A DNA stretch of 64,000 bases from DMER64 sp964554535. GTDB lineage: Bacteria > Bacteroidota > Bacteroidia > Bacteroidales > UBA932. Both the position numbers and the translations under genes were made by a program. Each line of letters opens with the position of its first letter. Positions within the stretch are counted from its first letter, which is position 1. The stretch spans positions 155,539 to 219,538 of the forward strand of contig CAZKPB010000002.1 in NCBI GenBank assembly GCA_964554535.1. Reading direction: 5' to 3'. The notes under the pieces were generated by a model. That model searched no databases. It was not told the DNA's origin and saw nothing but the letters and a program-made list of their open reading frames with translations. Of this stretch, positions 35,201 to 44,100 are shown piece after piece.

Positions 35201-35327
35201 ATATATGGAACTTATGGACAAGTACGGTTTAAAGACGGTTCAATTGGAAACCGAAGGTCTGCGCGGACATACGTGGATGGCCGTAAAACGTTTTCTCAAT
35301 GAGACCCTTCCTCTGCTGTTTCAATAA
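32205..35327 (+). CDS. GH43 - F5/8C - CE1 esterase fusion
   Basis: 1040 residues. Residues 1 to about 695 repeat the whole architecture of the preceding gene: signal peptide, GH43 propeller (Glu47 at the expected base position, acid Glu212), F5/8C domain, fibronectin-like domain and beta domain. An esterase module is added: Ig-like domain (about 700-780, VTFNLNAPNAKNVVISAQF) and CE1 hydrolase (about 790-1040) with Ser930 in AGFSRGGGQAL and the late His in RGHTWMAVK. One protein could thus remove both the sugar and its ester cap, as on feruloylated arabinose. The esterase part most resembles the CE1 domain of the CE6-CE1 protein (YLISGTTDTEETFFKVG). Confidence 0.9.
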   Translation: MKRNIIKRTLLTLAVMVFALTAYGQRKTFCNPLDLFAGNERATRGGEPVVLTYQDDYYLFVSHRKGYWYSPDFQNWTYVDAPNYPAGVVSVVVKDGIFYGCSMNNKNVYKCENPKSGQWTQVATLDSDRYGDANLFVDDDGRVYMYYGWSQLMPFKVVELDPTTFKEISEPKALFFSDYKNHGFEHRRTEDVIYSIFNGRRPYFEEELPWIEGPYMIKHNGKYYLQYAAIGLELLSYSHGIYVSDSPMGPFTYSPHNPLTFKTTGFAVGAGHGSTFHDKNGQLWTICMIPGNFGGNSSELAIFPTAVDAQGVMHSTTAFGDYPQYWPGTRTDAVDHNFTGWLLLSHNKKVEVSSTFEDYTPNKAVDENFMTCWAAKTGKVGEYMTVDLGKVADIYAIQCNWDHIGAKAQLGRGAGPVANPTHYQCFTIEVSNDKSHWTKVIDKSDNKFDLRHDYTEFEKPVRGRYIKVTNVATYDDAKFAIKDLRVFGNPDAVPSVKVKDVMVVRNQEDRREATLLWDSVEGADMYTVRYGIEPDKLYNGSVVYDNNYITITSLNTASEYFFEVEAFDSGLDYYEEISEVVNGTGAELELSSSVPGERRSGGWGGADIPRVMVRQGQNEYVFDSLVPGKVYTLNHSYGPVLWRGELTEKELIGDSTKPTVTAQLTELGTGTKVTGMLEMKVIPGKEFGKMVITTNYRRASVSAASPIVNPDNTVTFNLNAPNAKNVVISAQFAETQSMNKDKNGIWTITLGPVAPDIYPYSFIVDGVTIMDPQNPEWFPNEKFKNSLVDVRGKTPLNHEATNVPHGSVDYTYYYSKTLGLVVPVVVYTPPTYDKSKAKYPVFYLISGTTDTEETFFKVGRVNFILDNLIAQGKAKDMIVVMPYGNPTYYLKDAQRMDYFTNDFLNDLMPFIEKNYRTLNDRDNRAIAGFSRGGGQALRVGLSNFNKFSHILSYSSYIGSEEFVKNYEALYKNPAKTNKKMKLYWLGVDKADFLYGGATEYMELMDKYGLKTVQLETEGLRGHTWMAVKRFLNETLPLLFQ
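32658..33412 (+). repeat. 755-bp perfect direct repeat, copy 2
   Basis: Partner of 30535-31289, inside the GH43-CE1 fusion gene. Sequence outside this block is clearly diverged between the two genes, for example in the first 450 bases and after 33413. Confidence 0.93.
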
Positions 35328-35342
35328 ATGACAATAATTTAA

Positions 35343-36521
35343 ATGAAAATGAATATGAAAAAGATATTTCTCATTGTCGCAATGGCAGCGGTCGTTCTAT
35401 TCAGCAATGAAACCTATGCCCAGAACAATTCCCGCGCTCTTTCCGGACGTCAACTTGCCGCGATGTTCCCTGCGGGTGTAAAATCCCCGGAATGCAATCC
35501 CGACGGAACCGTTACGTTCCGTTTTGAAGCCGCCAACGCTACCAACGTGGCCCTTAATTGCCAGATGTTTGACGGTAACAGACCCATGACCAAAGACGAA
35601 CGCGGCGTTTGGAGCATCACCGTAACCCCTCCGGCCCCCGATATCTATCCCTATTGCTTTGTAGTGGACGGAGTACAGGTCACCGACCCCAACAACGTGA
35701 ACATTTTTCCCAACGAAGGGTTCAAGAACAGTTTGGTGGACGTGCGCGGAGCGGCTCCCGATTTTCAGGATGTACAGAACGTGCCTCACGGCAAAGTGGC
35801 TTACCGTTACTATCATTCCAACAATGTAGGTTTTGACCGTCCCATGTGCGTGTATACCCCTGTCGGCTACGACCCGCAGGGCAAGGAAACTTATCCGGTG
35901 CTATACCTGATTCACGGGATGACTGATACCTATGAAACCTGGTTTAAGGTGGGCAAACTCAATGTCATTATGGATAACCTTATAGCACAGGGTCTTGCCG
36001 AGAAAATGATTGTGGTAATGCCTTATGCCAATCCCTATCCCGAAATGATGCGTCGCGGGCTGGCCCAGAATTACGATGCCATGGGTACGGACATTGTGAC
36101 CCGTGAGATTCTTAATGACGTGGTACCTTTCATTGAAAGCAACTACAAAGTGCGCACCGATGCGGACAGCCGGGCCATTGCCGGTTTCTCGCTGGGTGGT
36201 AGACAAGCCCTTGCCTGCGGTCTGGGTAATCCGGACCGGTTCCATTATGTATGCGCTTTTGCCCCCGCTATCTTCGGGGACGAGATGAACACCAACTTTG
36301 ATAACGGAGTATATGCCAAACCCGACGCCATCAAGGCGGCCATGAAGATGGTGTGGTTAAGCTGCGGTACCGCGGACTTCCTGTATCAGACCTCCGTGGG
36401 TCTGGATAAAGCCCTCACCTCACGCGGTATTGAACACAAGACCATGTTCCCCGGAGGAGGTCATACCTGGATGAACTGTCGCGATTACATTACCGCGGTA
36501 GGCAAACTTCTTTTCAAGTAA
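35343..36521 (+). CDS. secreted CE1-like esterase
   Basis: 392 residues. Three nearby ATGs; the third, at 35355 (MKKIFLIVAMAAVVLFSNETYAQ), gives the neatest signal peptide, but the first at 35343 is also possible. Ig-like N-domain (about 50-130: VTFRFEAANATNVALNC, DIYPYCFVVDGVQVTDPNN), then esterase-D fold with YLIHGMTDTYETWFKVG, Ser283 in AGFSLGGRQAL and the late His in GGGHTWMNC. It is closer to the CE1 part of the fused proteins than to the two esterases near 12-14 kb. The 4-nt gap to the GH51 gene shows tight operon packing. Confidence 0.87.
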   Translation: MKMNMKKIFLIVAMAAVVLFSNETYAQNNSRALSGRQLAAMFPAGVKSPECNPDGTVTFRFEAANATNVALNCQMFDGNRPMTKDERGVWSITVTPPAPDIYPYCFVVDGVQVTDPNNVNIFPNEGFKNSLVDVRGAAPDFQDVQNVPHGKVAYRYYHSNNVGFDRPMCVYTPVGYDPQGKETYPVLYLIHGMTDTYETWFKVGKLNVIMDNLIAQGLAEKMIVVMPYANPYPEMMRRGLAQNYDAMGTDIVTREILNDVVPFIESNYKVRTDADSRAIAGFSLGGRQALACGLGNPDRFHYVCAFAPAIFGDEMNTNFDNGVYAKPDAIKAAMKMVWLSCGTADFLYQTSVGLDKALTSRGIEHKTMFPGGGHTWMNCRDYITAVGKLLFK

Positions 36522-36525
36522 TAGT

Positions 36526-38082
36526 ATGAAGAAATCTATATTAGCCTGCTGTTTTATACTGGCGCTTGCGGCACCGCTTCAGGCTCAGGATGCCCGCATA
36601 AAGATTGATACGGACCGCCGGATAGGCCAGATAGACAAGAATCTCTACAGCAATTTTGTGGAGCATCTGGGTCGGTGTGTCTATGGAGGTATCTATGATC
36701 CGTCTTCCCCCAAAGCGGGGGAGGACGGTCTTAGAACCGACGTACTGGAAGCCATCAAAGGTCTTAACGTGGCCATTACCCGCTATCCCGGGGGCAACTT
36801 TGTCTCTAATTACCACTGGCTGGACGGTGTGGGACCGGAACGCATCCCGCGTATGGAACTGGCCTGGTCTCGGCTCGAAACCAATGAGTTCGGTACGGAC
36901 GAATTTGTGGATTTTGCGCGCAAGGTAGGCACCGAGCCTTACTTTGCGGTCAACCTGGGTACGGCGTCCATTGTGGAAGCACAGTCCTGGGTGGAATACT
37001 GCAATGTGAAGGAAGGTCCCTACTATGCCGAACTTCGCAAGAAATACGGCCATGCCGAGCCTTACAACATCAAATACTGGGGGTTGGGCAACGAGATGGA
37101 CGGTGACTGGCAGATGGGCCAGTTGGACGCCGACTCTTACGTGGTAAAAGCGCGCGAGGCGGCCAAGTTGATGCGCAGTACCTCGCCCGACATCAAGCTG
37201 GTGGCCTCGGGTTCGTCCAATTACACGGCCAAAGCCGATGCCAATCACTGGAACGCCACCATTCTGGCGGGTCTTAAAGGATATGTGGATTACATAGCCC
37301 TGCATATGTATGTGGGCAATGAGACCAACAACTACTACGACTTTCTGGCCACGCCTCTGGTAATGGACCAGCGTACACAGGTGGTGCGCGGGATGATTCT
37401 GAGAGAAAATCCCCCAAAGCCCATCTACATTGCCTGGGACGAGTACAACGTGTGGTACCGCGCCCGCAGCGGCAACGACGTGATTGGCAACCGTGCCCTG
37501 GAAGAAAAATACAACCTGGAAGACGCTTTGGTAATCACCGGTTTTCTCAACTGCTTTGTACGCAACGCAGATATTGTGAAGATGGCCAACATGGCCCAGC
37601 TGGTCAACGTGATTGCCCCCATTTATGCCGAGAAAGACGATATGTTTCTACAGACCATCTACTACCCGTTGCAATTGTTCTCCGGAAATATGAAGGGAAC
37701 CTCTCTGGATGTGTATGTGGACTCGCCCAAATACGATACTTCTCCCGGCTTCTCGTTGGGTGACAACGAGGTGAGCGCTCATATCACCGATGTGCCTTAT
37801 CTTGACGTGACGGCGGCCCTTGACGGGGATCAGCTGGTCATCTGTGTCCTCAACCGCAACAAGGACAAAGCCCTCACAGCGGACGTCATTTGCCAGCAGG
37901 CAGCTTTTACCGGGGCCGTGGAAGTATACGAAATCAACGGACCTGACATCAAGGCGGAAAATGATTTTGGCAAGACAACGGTCAAGACAGAGAAAAAAGA
38001 TGACCTCAAGTCGGTGAAACCTACGTTCCGTTATGCTTTCCCGGCGCATTCGGTGACTATGTTCAAAGGGAAAGTCAAATAA
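36526..38082 (+). CDS. GH51 alpha-L-arabinofuranosidase
   Basis: 518 residues with a signal peptide (ALAAPLQAQ), so exported, unlike many cytoplasmic GH51 enzymes. The barrel (about 40-380) has IDKNLYSNFVEHLGRCVYGGIYDP, RYPGGNFVSNYHWLDGVGP, the acid Glu190 in GLGNEMDGDW and the nucleophile Glu306 in WDEYNVWYR. The C-terminal beta domain (about 385-518) ends FPAHSVTMFKG. GH51 releases alpha-L-arabinofuranose from arabinoxylan or arabinan. Position between a CE1 esterase and a GH43 fits removal of arabinose after de-esterification. Confidence 0.95.
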   Translation: MKKSILACCFILALAAPLQAQDARIKIDTDRRIGQIDKNLYSNFVEHLGRCVYGGIYDPSSPKAGEDGLRTDVLEAIKGLNVAITRYPGGNFVSNYHWLDGVGPERIPRMELAWSRLETNEFGTDEFVDFARKVGTEPYFAVNLGTASIVEAQSWVEYCNVKEGPYYAELRKKYGHAEPYNIKYWGLGNEMDGDWQMGQLDADSYVVKAREAAKLMRSTSPDIKLVASGSSNYTAKADANHWNATILAGLKGYVDYIALHMYVGNETNNYYDFLATPLVMDQRTQVVRGMILRENPPKPIYIAWDEYNVWYRARSGNDVIGNRALEEKYNLEDALVITGFLNCFVRNADIVKMANMAQLVNVIAPIYAEKDDMFLQTIYYPLQLFSGNMKGTSLDVYVDSPKYDTSPGFSLGDNEVSAHITDVPYLDVTAALDGDQLVICVLNRNKDKALTADVICQQAAFTGAVEVYEINGPDIKAENDFGKTTVKTEKKDDLKSVKPTFRYAFPAHSVTMFKGKVK

Positions 38083-38109
38083 CGGCAACCTAATAAACGA
38101 ACCTATAAG

Positions 38110-39675
38110 ATGAAATTCAAAACTATATTGTTGGCCTCTTTGGCTGTGCTATCCGCCGTATCCGCGGCTGACGCGCAGAACGGAAAGCCTGTTGTGGGGG
38201 GCTCGGCCCGTTATTGCAATCCGCTTCCCATGGAAATAGGCAACGGGGGGAATGCCTCGGGAGACGTTTCCGTGCTGGAATGGCAGGGCAAGTACTATAT
38301 GTTCTGCACGGGGGGTGGCGCCTGGGTGTCTACGGATATGCTGAATTGGAAATTCCATAAAGTGGAACACGTGCCGGTAGCCCCCGATGTGGCCCAATAC
38401 AAGGGCCAATTCTATATGACCGGCAACAGCACCGGATTATGGGTCGCCAACAATCCTCTGGGACCTTATGAAATGCAGGAATTCAAAGACCTTCCCCCTC
38501 TGGAAGAAGGTTGGAACGGAGCCTTTGATACCCACATTTTTGTGGATGATGACGACCAACCTTACCTGTTCTGGTCCGGACGCGGCATCAGCGGCATTTA
38601 CGCCTGCAAGCTTGATTCCAAGGACTTAAGTCGTTTTGTGGGCCCGGCGCATCACCTTGCCACTTTCAACGGGAGCCACGTGTGGGAACGCTATGGAGAA
38701 ATGAACGAATACCAGGGGGTGGCCTGGATTGAGGGCCCTTGGGTCTATAAACACGACGGTACCTATTACCTGCAATATTCCGCCTCGGGAACTCAATGGA
38801 AGAGTTATGCCGGCGGGTATTACACGGCAAAGAACATTTTGGGTCCTTACACGTATGCCGCCAACAACCCCCTCATTTACAGAGCGGACGGGATGGTCAC
38901 GGGTACGGCTCACGGCTCAATGCTTACCGGCCCCGACGGAGGCATCTGGCAATTCTATACCACCGTGCTTTCCAGTCCTCCGGGCGGCCGCCGCATTGGG
39001 ATGGACAGGGTGTATATAGACAAAAACGGCTTGCTGGTATGTAAAGTGACCGATACCCCCCAATGGGCTCCCGGGGTAAAGGCCGACCCCGCCAAATTGG
39101 ACCGTGGTGACAGTGAATCTGTCCCGGTTACGGTGAACAAGATTAACGCCATGAACTCGCTGTCCAAGTTTTCTTCTGAAATCCCCGGATTCTACGCCTC
39201 GTACGCCACCGATAATTACAGCGGTACCGTATGGCAACCCGCTGCAGACGATGCGCAACCCTATATTATGATAGACCTGTCCCCGGCCACCCGCTTTGAC
39301 GTGGTGGAAACCTTTACTGTAGACGGATTGCGCCTGATGTTCGGGGCCCCTATGAGCCGTGGTATGGGTATGGGCTTTGGTCGCCGTGGCGAATTTACGC
39401 CCACCATCTATAAATACAAGTTGGAAGTGTCTGACGACGGCGAACACTGGAAAACGGCGTTGGACAAATCCAACAGCACGGATTCCAAAAACACCCTGTT
39501 TGAAGAAATTCCGCCCGTGGAATGTCGTTTTGTCAAATTGACCATTCTGGATTGGCCCAAAACGGCTCCCTTTGGCATTATTGAATTTACGGTGTTCGGC
39601 AAACCCGCCTCTATGGGACTTCCGGCGGTGGCAATACCTACTACCGCAGACGTGGTGGGGGAAAGAGAAATTTAA
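38110..39675 (+). CDS. GH43 hydrolase with F5/8-type C domain
   Basis: 521 residues, signal peptide ending SAADAQ. Propeller (about 30-330): base Asp in NASGDVSVLEW, modulating Asp in AFDTHIFVDDDDQPYLFW and acid Glu in WIEGPWVYKHDGTYYLQYS. The F5/8C domain (about 350-510) contains an unusual Met/Gly-rich loop (SRGMGMGFGRRG). The canonical Asp is present here, in contrast to the two tandem GH43 paralogues upstream. Predicted to be periplasmic or secreted and to act on arabinoxylan side chains. Gap of 42 nt to the last operon gene. Confidence 0.88.
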   Translation: MKFKTILLASLAVLSAVSAADAQNGKPVVGGSARYCNPLPMEIGNGGNASGDVSVLEWQGKYYMFCTGGGAWVSTDMLNWKFHKVEHVPVAPDVAQYKGQFYMTGNSTGLWVANNPLGPYEMQEFKDLPPLEEGWNGAFDTHIFVDDDDQPYLFWSGRGISGIYACKLDSKDLSRFVGPAHHLATFNGSHVWERYGEMNEYQGVAWIEGPWVYKHDGTYYLQYSASGTQWKSYAGGYYTAKNILGPYTYAANNPLIYRADGMVTGTAHGSMLTGPDGGIWQFYTTVLSSPPGGRRIGMDRVYIDKNGLLVCKVTDTPQWAPGVKADPAKLDRGDSESVPVTVNKINAMNSLSKFSSEIPGFYASYATDNYSGTVWQPAADDAQPYIMIDLSPATRFDVVETFTVDGLRLMFGAPMSRGMGMGFGRRGEFTPTIYKYKLEVSDDGEHWKTALDKSNSTDSKNTLFEEIPPVECRFVKLTILDWPKTAPFGIIEFTVFGKPASMGLPAVAIPTTADVVGEREI

Positions 39676-39717
39676 TTAGTAATAACATAACTGTCCGGAG
39701 AAATTCTCTAAATAACA

Positions 39718-40881
39718 ATGAAAAAATTAGCTATCATTACCTTATTGCTGTGCAGCACCACCGCGTTGTCAGCTCAGCAGACGCACATTAATGTAACGGG
39801 GTATCCCCAGAAAAACACAGAAAAACTTACTCCTTACGGTTGCCGTTTGAATTCACCGGAAGTACACGACGACCATACGGTGACTTTCCGTTTCCAAAGC
39901 CCGAACGCCCAAAAGGTGGTAGTGGAAGGAAACTTCTTTGTGGGCCCCACCCAGGGAACCACGGTAGCCATGACCAAGGGACAGGACGGCGTCTGGGAAG
40001 CCACGCTGGGGCCTTTTACGCCCAATATATATAGATATTCGTTCATTGTGGACGGATTAAAAATTGTGGACCCCAACAACACCTACGCCATAAGTATGTC
40101 TCAGCCGACCTTCAGCGTGGTCTATATTCACGACACCAAGCCGCAGTATTACGACCCCAAACCGGATGTGCCGCACGGAAACATGACGACCAATTACTAT
40201 TACTCGGAAGTGACCCAGGGGCTTAGAGAGATGATTGTCTATACTCCCGCCGGTTATACTCCGTCCAAAAAGTATCCCGTGCTCTATCTTATGGCCGGTT
40301 CCGGTGATACTCAGGATACCTGGATCAAGGAAGGGTGCATCAATTTTATCCTTGACAATGTCATTGCGGAAGGGAAGGCGCGTGAAATGATTGTTGCCAT
40401 TCCCAACAGCAACGTATTTACCCGCAACGACCCCAGACATACCGAAATGGCATTTCCCATGATTGACAAGGAATTTGTAGAATACATCATTCCCTATGTG
40501 GAATCCAACTACAGCGTAATCAAGGACCGTAAGGCCCGCGCCATTGCCGGCCTGTCTATGGGAGGCCGTATGGCTCAGTACGTAGGGTTCAGGCATTTGG
40601 AACTGTTTTCCAGTTTCGGCTTGCTGAGTTCGGCCATTGATGCCGACCAGACACCGGCCTTGAGCGAACCCGGGTTCAACGACAAAGTGGATTACCTGTT
40701 TGTGGGTGCCGGTACCTATGAAACTTCAGCTAAAGCACGCCATCAGGTGATGCACGAAGAGTGGGAAAAGAGGGGAATCAAACACGACTATTATGTGGGG
40801 GGTGAAGGAGCCCATAGTATGATTACCTGGAAACCTATCATGTATTATCAGTTTTTGCCTAATTTATTCAAAGGGCTTTAG
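39718..40881 (+). CDS. secreted CE1-like esterase, last gene of the enzyme operon
   Basis: 387 residues with signal peptide (CSTTALSAQ). Ig-like N-domain (VTFRFQSPNAQKVVVEGNFF, NIYRYSFIVDGLKIVDPNN) and esterase-D domain with YLMAGSGDTQDTWIKEG, Ser280 in AGLSMGGRMAQ and late His in GEGAHSMITW. It is the sixth CE1-type domain of the locus. After its stop there is no classical terminator but a long-loop inverted repeat (40903-40973). Confidence 0.87.
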   Translation: MKKLAIITLLLCSTTALSAQQTHINVTGYPQKNTEKLTPYGCRLNSPEVHDDHTVTFRFQSPNAQKVVVEGNFFVGPTQGTTVAMTKGQDGVWEATLGPFTPNIYRYSFIVDGLKIVDPNNTYAISMSQPTFSVVYIHDTKPQYYDPKPDVPHGNMTTNYYYSEVTQGLREMIVYTPAGYTPSKKYPVLYLMAGSGDTQDTWIKEGCINFILDNVIAEGKAREMIVAIPNSNVFTRNDPRHTEMAFPMIDKEFVEYIIPYVESNYSVIKDRKARAIAGLSMGGRMAQYVGFRHLELFSSFGLLSSAIDADQTPALSEPGFNDKVDYLFVGAGTYETSAKARHQVMHEEWEKRGIKHDYYVGGEGAHSMITWKPIMYYQFLPNLFKGL

Positions 40882-40902
40882 GTCAGACAAGTCTTCTGAA
40901 AC

Positions 40903-40973
40903 AAGGGGATGATTTTAACTCAACAATACCCGAAATTCAACGTGGTGGGAGGAAGTGAGGAGATCATCCCCTT
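40903..40973. repeat. perfect 11-bp inverted repeat with 49-nt loop
   Basis: AAGGGGATGAT (40903-40913) and ATCATCCCCTT (40963-40973). There is no T tract after it, so it is not a standard terminator. It may form an mRNA 3' structure or hold a binding site upstream of susC2. Confidence 0.6.
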
Positions 40974-41046
40974 ATGGTATCCTACGTTGTTACGGTAAAA
41001 AACGATTTCGTAGTTTTTAGACGTTCTTACTTAAAATAATAATGAT

Positions 41047-41054
41047 TAATTTTG
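41047..41054 (+). promoter_or_regulatory. candidate -7 box of susC2
   Basis: TAATTTTG fits TAnnTTTG, giving a leader of about 110 nt before susC2. A good -33 TTTG is missing, as expected if an activator is needed. Confidence 0.4.
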
Positions 41055-41127
41055 TTTGATAGTAAAAATGAAACCTATTTTTACTATTTGCCCTCGAATG
41101 ATAAGTAGCTAAGAGGGCAAATAACTA

Positions 41128-41165
41128 TAACCTAACCTAGTTCTCTAATTTATTAACCTAACCTA
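41128..41165 (+). promoter_or_regulatory. two copies of the TAACCTAACCTA leader motif before susC2
   Basis: TAACCTAACCTA at 41128-41139 and ATTAACCTAACCTA at 41152-41165, the latter 6 nt before the ATG. The longer form is identical to the motif before susC1 (14761-14774). Confidence 0.5.
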
Positions 41166-41171
41166 AAAACA

Positions 41172-44100
41172 ATGAGAAAAAGTCTCACAAAGTTATTCCG
41201 CATATGCGGGATATTGACTGTATGTGCTTGCCTTGGTGCCTTCTCTACCAATGCATTTGCACAAACTCGCAAGCTGACCGGTACGGTAACGGATGCCGCC
41301 GGGCAGCCCTTACCCGGTGCCACCGTTATGGTACAAGGGTCAAGCAATTTAGCTACGTCCACCGATATGGACGGTGCGTTCTCTCTGAACGTTCCGCAGG
41401 GTGCTACCCTTACCGTGTCTTACATTGGATTTATTTCAAAAAATGTGGCTGTGGGCAACCAGACCACCATTACAATTCAACTGCAAGAAGATGCCGTGGC
41501 ATTGGAAGACGTAGTAGTAATTGGTTACGGTGTACAGAAGAAAAGTGACGTAACCGGTGCTATTGCTCAGGTGAAAGCAGAAGACCTTGTAAATCGTTCC
41601 ACATCAGATGCTGCAAATGCCCTTATGGGTAAGGCTGCCGGTGTACAAATCATCAACGCTTCCGGTGCTCCCGGTTCAGCTTCTCAAATTCGCGTTCGTG
41701 GTTATTCATCAAACTCCGGTTCTATCGGACCACTTCTCATTGTAGACGGTCTTAAGGTAGACAACATTCAGTACCTCGATCCTGAAATGATAGCATCTAT
41801 GGAGGTCTTAAAAGACGCAGCTTCTGCTGCGATTTACGGCGCTCAGGCAGGAAATGGTGTCGTGCTCATTACAACCAAAACAGGTTCAAAGGGCGATGGT
41901 AAGATTTTCTACAACAATCAGTTCTCTCTCTCGACTCTTGCTCGTCCACTTGACGTTATGAATGCAGAGCAATACATTGCATTTGGTAAGGACTATGGAT
42001 GGCTTAATGACACTATGTTAGGAGGTATTGGTTACAATGGAGCTGATATCAATTGGGGAAGTGAAGTGTTCGAGCCAACTTGGAATTCTCGGCACACTGT
42101 TGGTGTTCAGGGCGGTAATGATAAAGGCAACTTTTTCCTTTCAATCAACAACGTAGACTCTGATGGTATTTTCGCTGGTGATAAGGATCAGTACAAACGT
42201 CTATCTGTCCAACTCAATGCTGACTATAAGATAAAGCCTTGGTTTACAGTAAGCACTAACACTTCTATTGAGAAGTATAGTTCTAAGTCAGTTTCACAGC
42301 ACTCTGATAATGGTTCAGCTCTTTTAGCAGCTGTTACTTCATCACCTCTTGAAGCGCCACGTACAAGTCTAGAAAATCTGCCTATTGATATGATACAGGC
42401 TCTTGAAGCTGGAAAGCAGAAGCTTCTTATAGATCCTGAAACAGGTCTTTATTGGTCACTTAGCAGACTGGGTGAGACTCAGTCAGGTAATCCATTCATC
42501 AGAAGGGATGCAACAGATTCTAAGAGCGAAGGTCTCAACATTCGTGGTACTGTCTCAGCTAACCTCACTCCTTTTGAGGGACTTACAGTCACATCTCGTT
42601 TTGGCTATAGCATCAACCAGAGCAACTCACATAGTTACACAGAACCATACTACGCATCGCCATTTGTACAGGCAACTGAGTACAATATTTCTGCTACAAA
42701 CAACACGGGTCACTACTATCAGTGGGAAAATTTTGCAAACTATAACAAAACATTCAATCGGAAACATACTCTTGGTGTTATGGCCGGTATGTCTTACATC
42801 CAGTCTGATAGCGACAATCTTTCAGCAAGTGCTTCAGGAAAGAATATTCTCAAAGGATATGCCGAGAATTTCCGTTATATGAGTTACCTCTTATCAGATA
42901 ACACCATCGCTAAGACTATCACCAATGCTCCTGGTCAGTCAGTCAACTTGTCATACTATGGACGTCTCACATATAGTTTTGATAATCGTTATAATGTCCA
43001 GGCCAACTTCCGTGCGGATGCATACGACTCTTCTAAACTATCTAAGCAGGCACGTTGGGGTTACTTCCCTTCATTTTCAGCTGGCTGGACTATTTCAAAT
43101 GAGTCATGGTTTAAGGACAATATAAACCGCAACGCAATATCTATGTTGAAATTACGCGCTTCTTGGGGTAGAAATGGTAACGTCAGTGTCCTCAATAATT
43201 ACGCTTACGATACCAGTATTGACTATGCGGGAACATGGTATCAGTTTGATCCAATGAGTCCTACGGTTTCTTACGGTTCAAAACCATCAGGTCTTGCTAA
43301 CCCAGACCTCAAATGGGAGACTTCAACTCAGGTAGACCTTGGTGTGGACGCTCGTTTTCTTAACAACAGGCTTGCTGTAAGTATTGACTACTACAACAAG
43401 AATACTGAAGACCTTCTTGTAAACATCACTCCTTCTTCTGCAATCGGTGTATCATCAACAACCATCAACGCCGGATCAGTAAACAATCAAGGTATTGAAC
43501 TTGAGACTACTTGGAAAGATCAAATAGGTGATTTCTCATACTCAGTATCAGGAAACGTTTCTTATCTAAAGAACAAGGTTACCTATCTAGAGCCTACAAT
43601 CAATCGTATTGCAGGGACTGCTCCTCAGGGAAGTACCCTTCGTACATACTTTGAGAGTGGTTATCCTATCTACTATATGAGAGGTTACAAATCAATAGGT
43701 ATTGATCCTGAAACCGGTAAGCCTTCATTTGAGGATCTTGACGGTGATGGCAACATCAATGAGGCCGATATGCAGATAGTTGGTTGCGGTATTCCAGACT
43801 GGACATACGGTCTTACTCTCAATCTTTCTTATAAAAACTTTGACTTGGTAGTATTCGGTACAGGTGTAGCAGGTAACGAAATCTTCCCTTCATCGTGGAG
43901 AACTGACCGGCCGCACTGTAACACCTACTCTTATTATTGGGAGAACTCTTGGAAAAAAGACGGGAGCAACATGAATCCCAAATTCCCTGGAACAACCTAT
44001 TGGGATCAGATCACTTTCTCATCTGATCTTAATCTCTTTGATGGCTCATACTTCAAAATCAAGCAAATTCAACTTGGTTACAATCTCCCATCTAATATTC

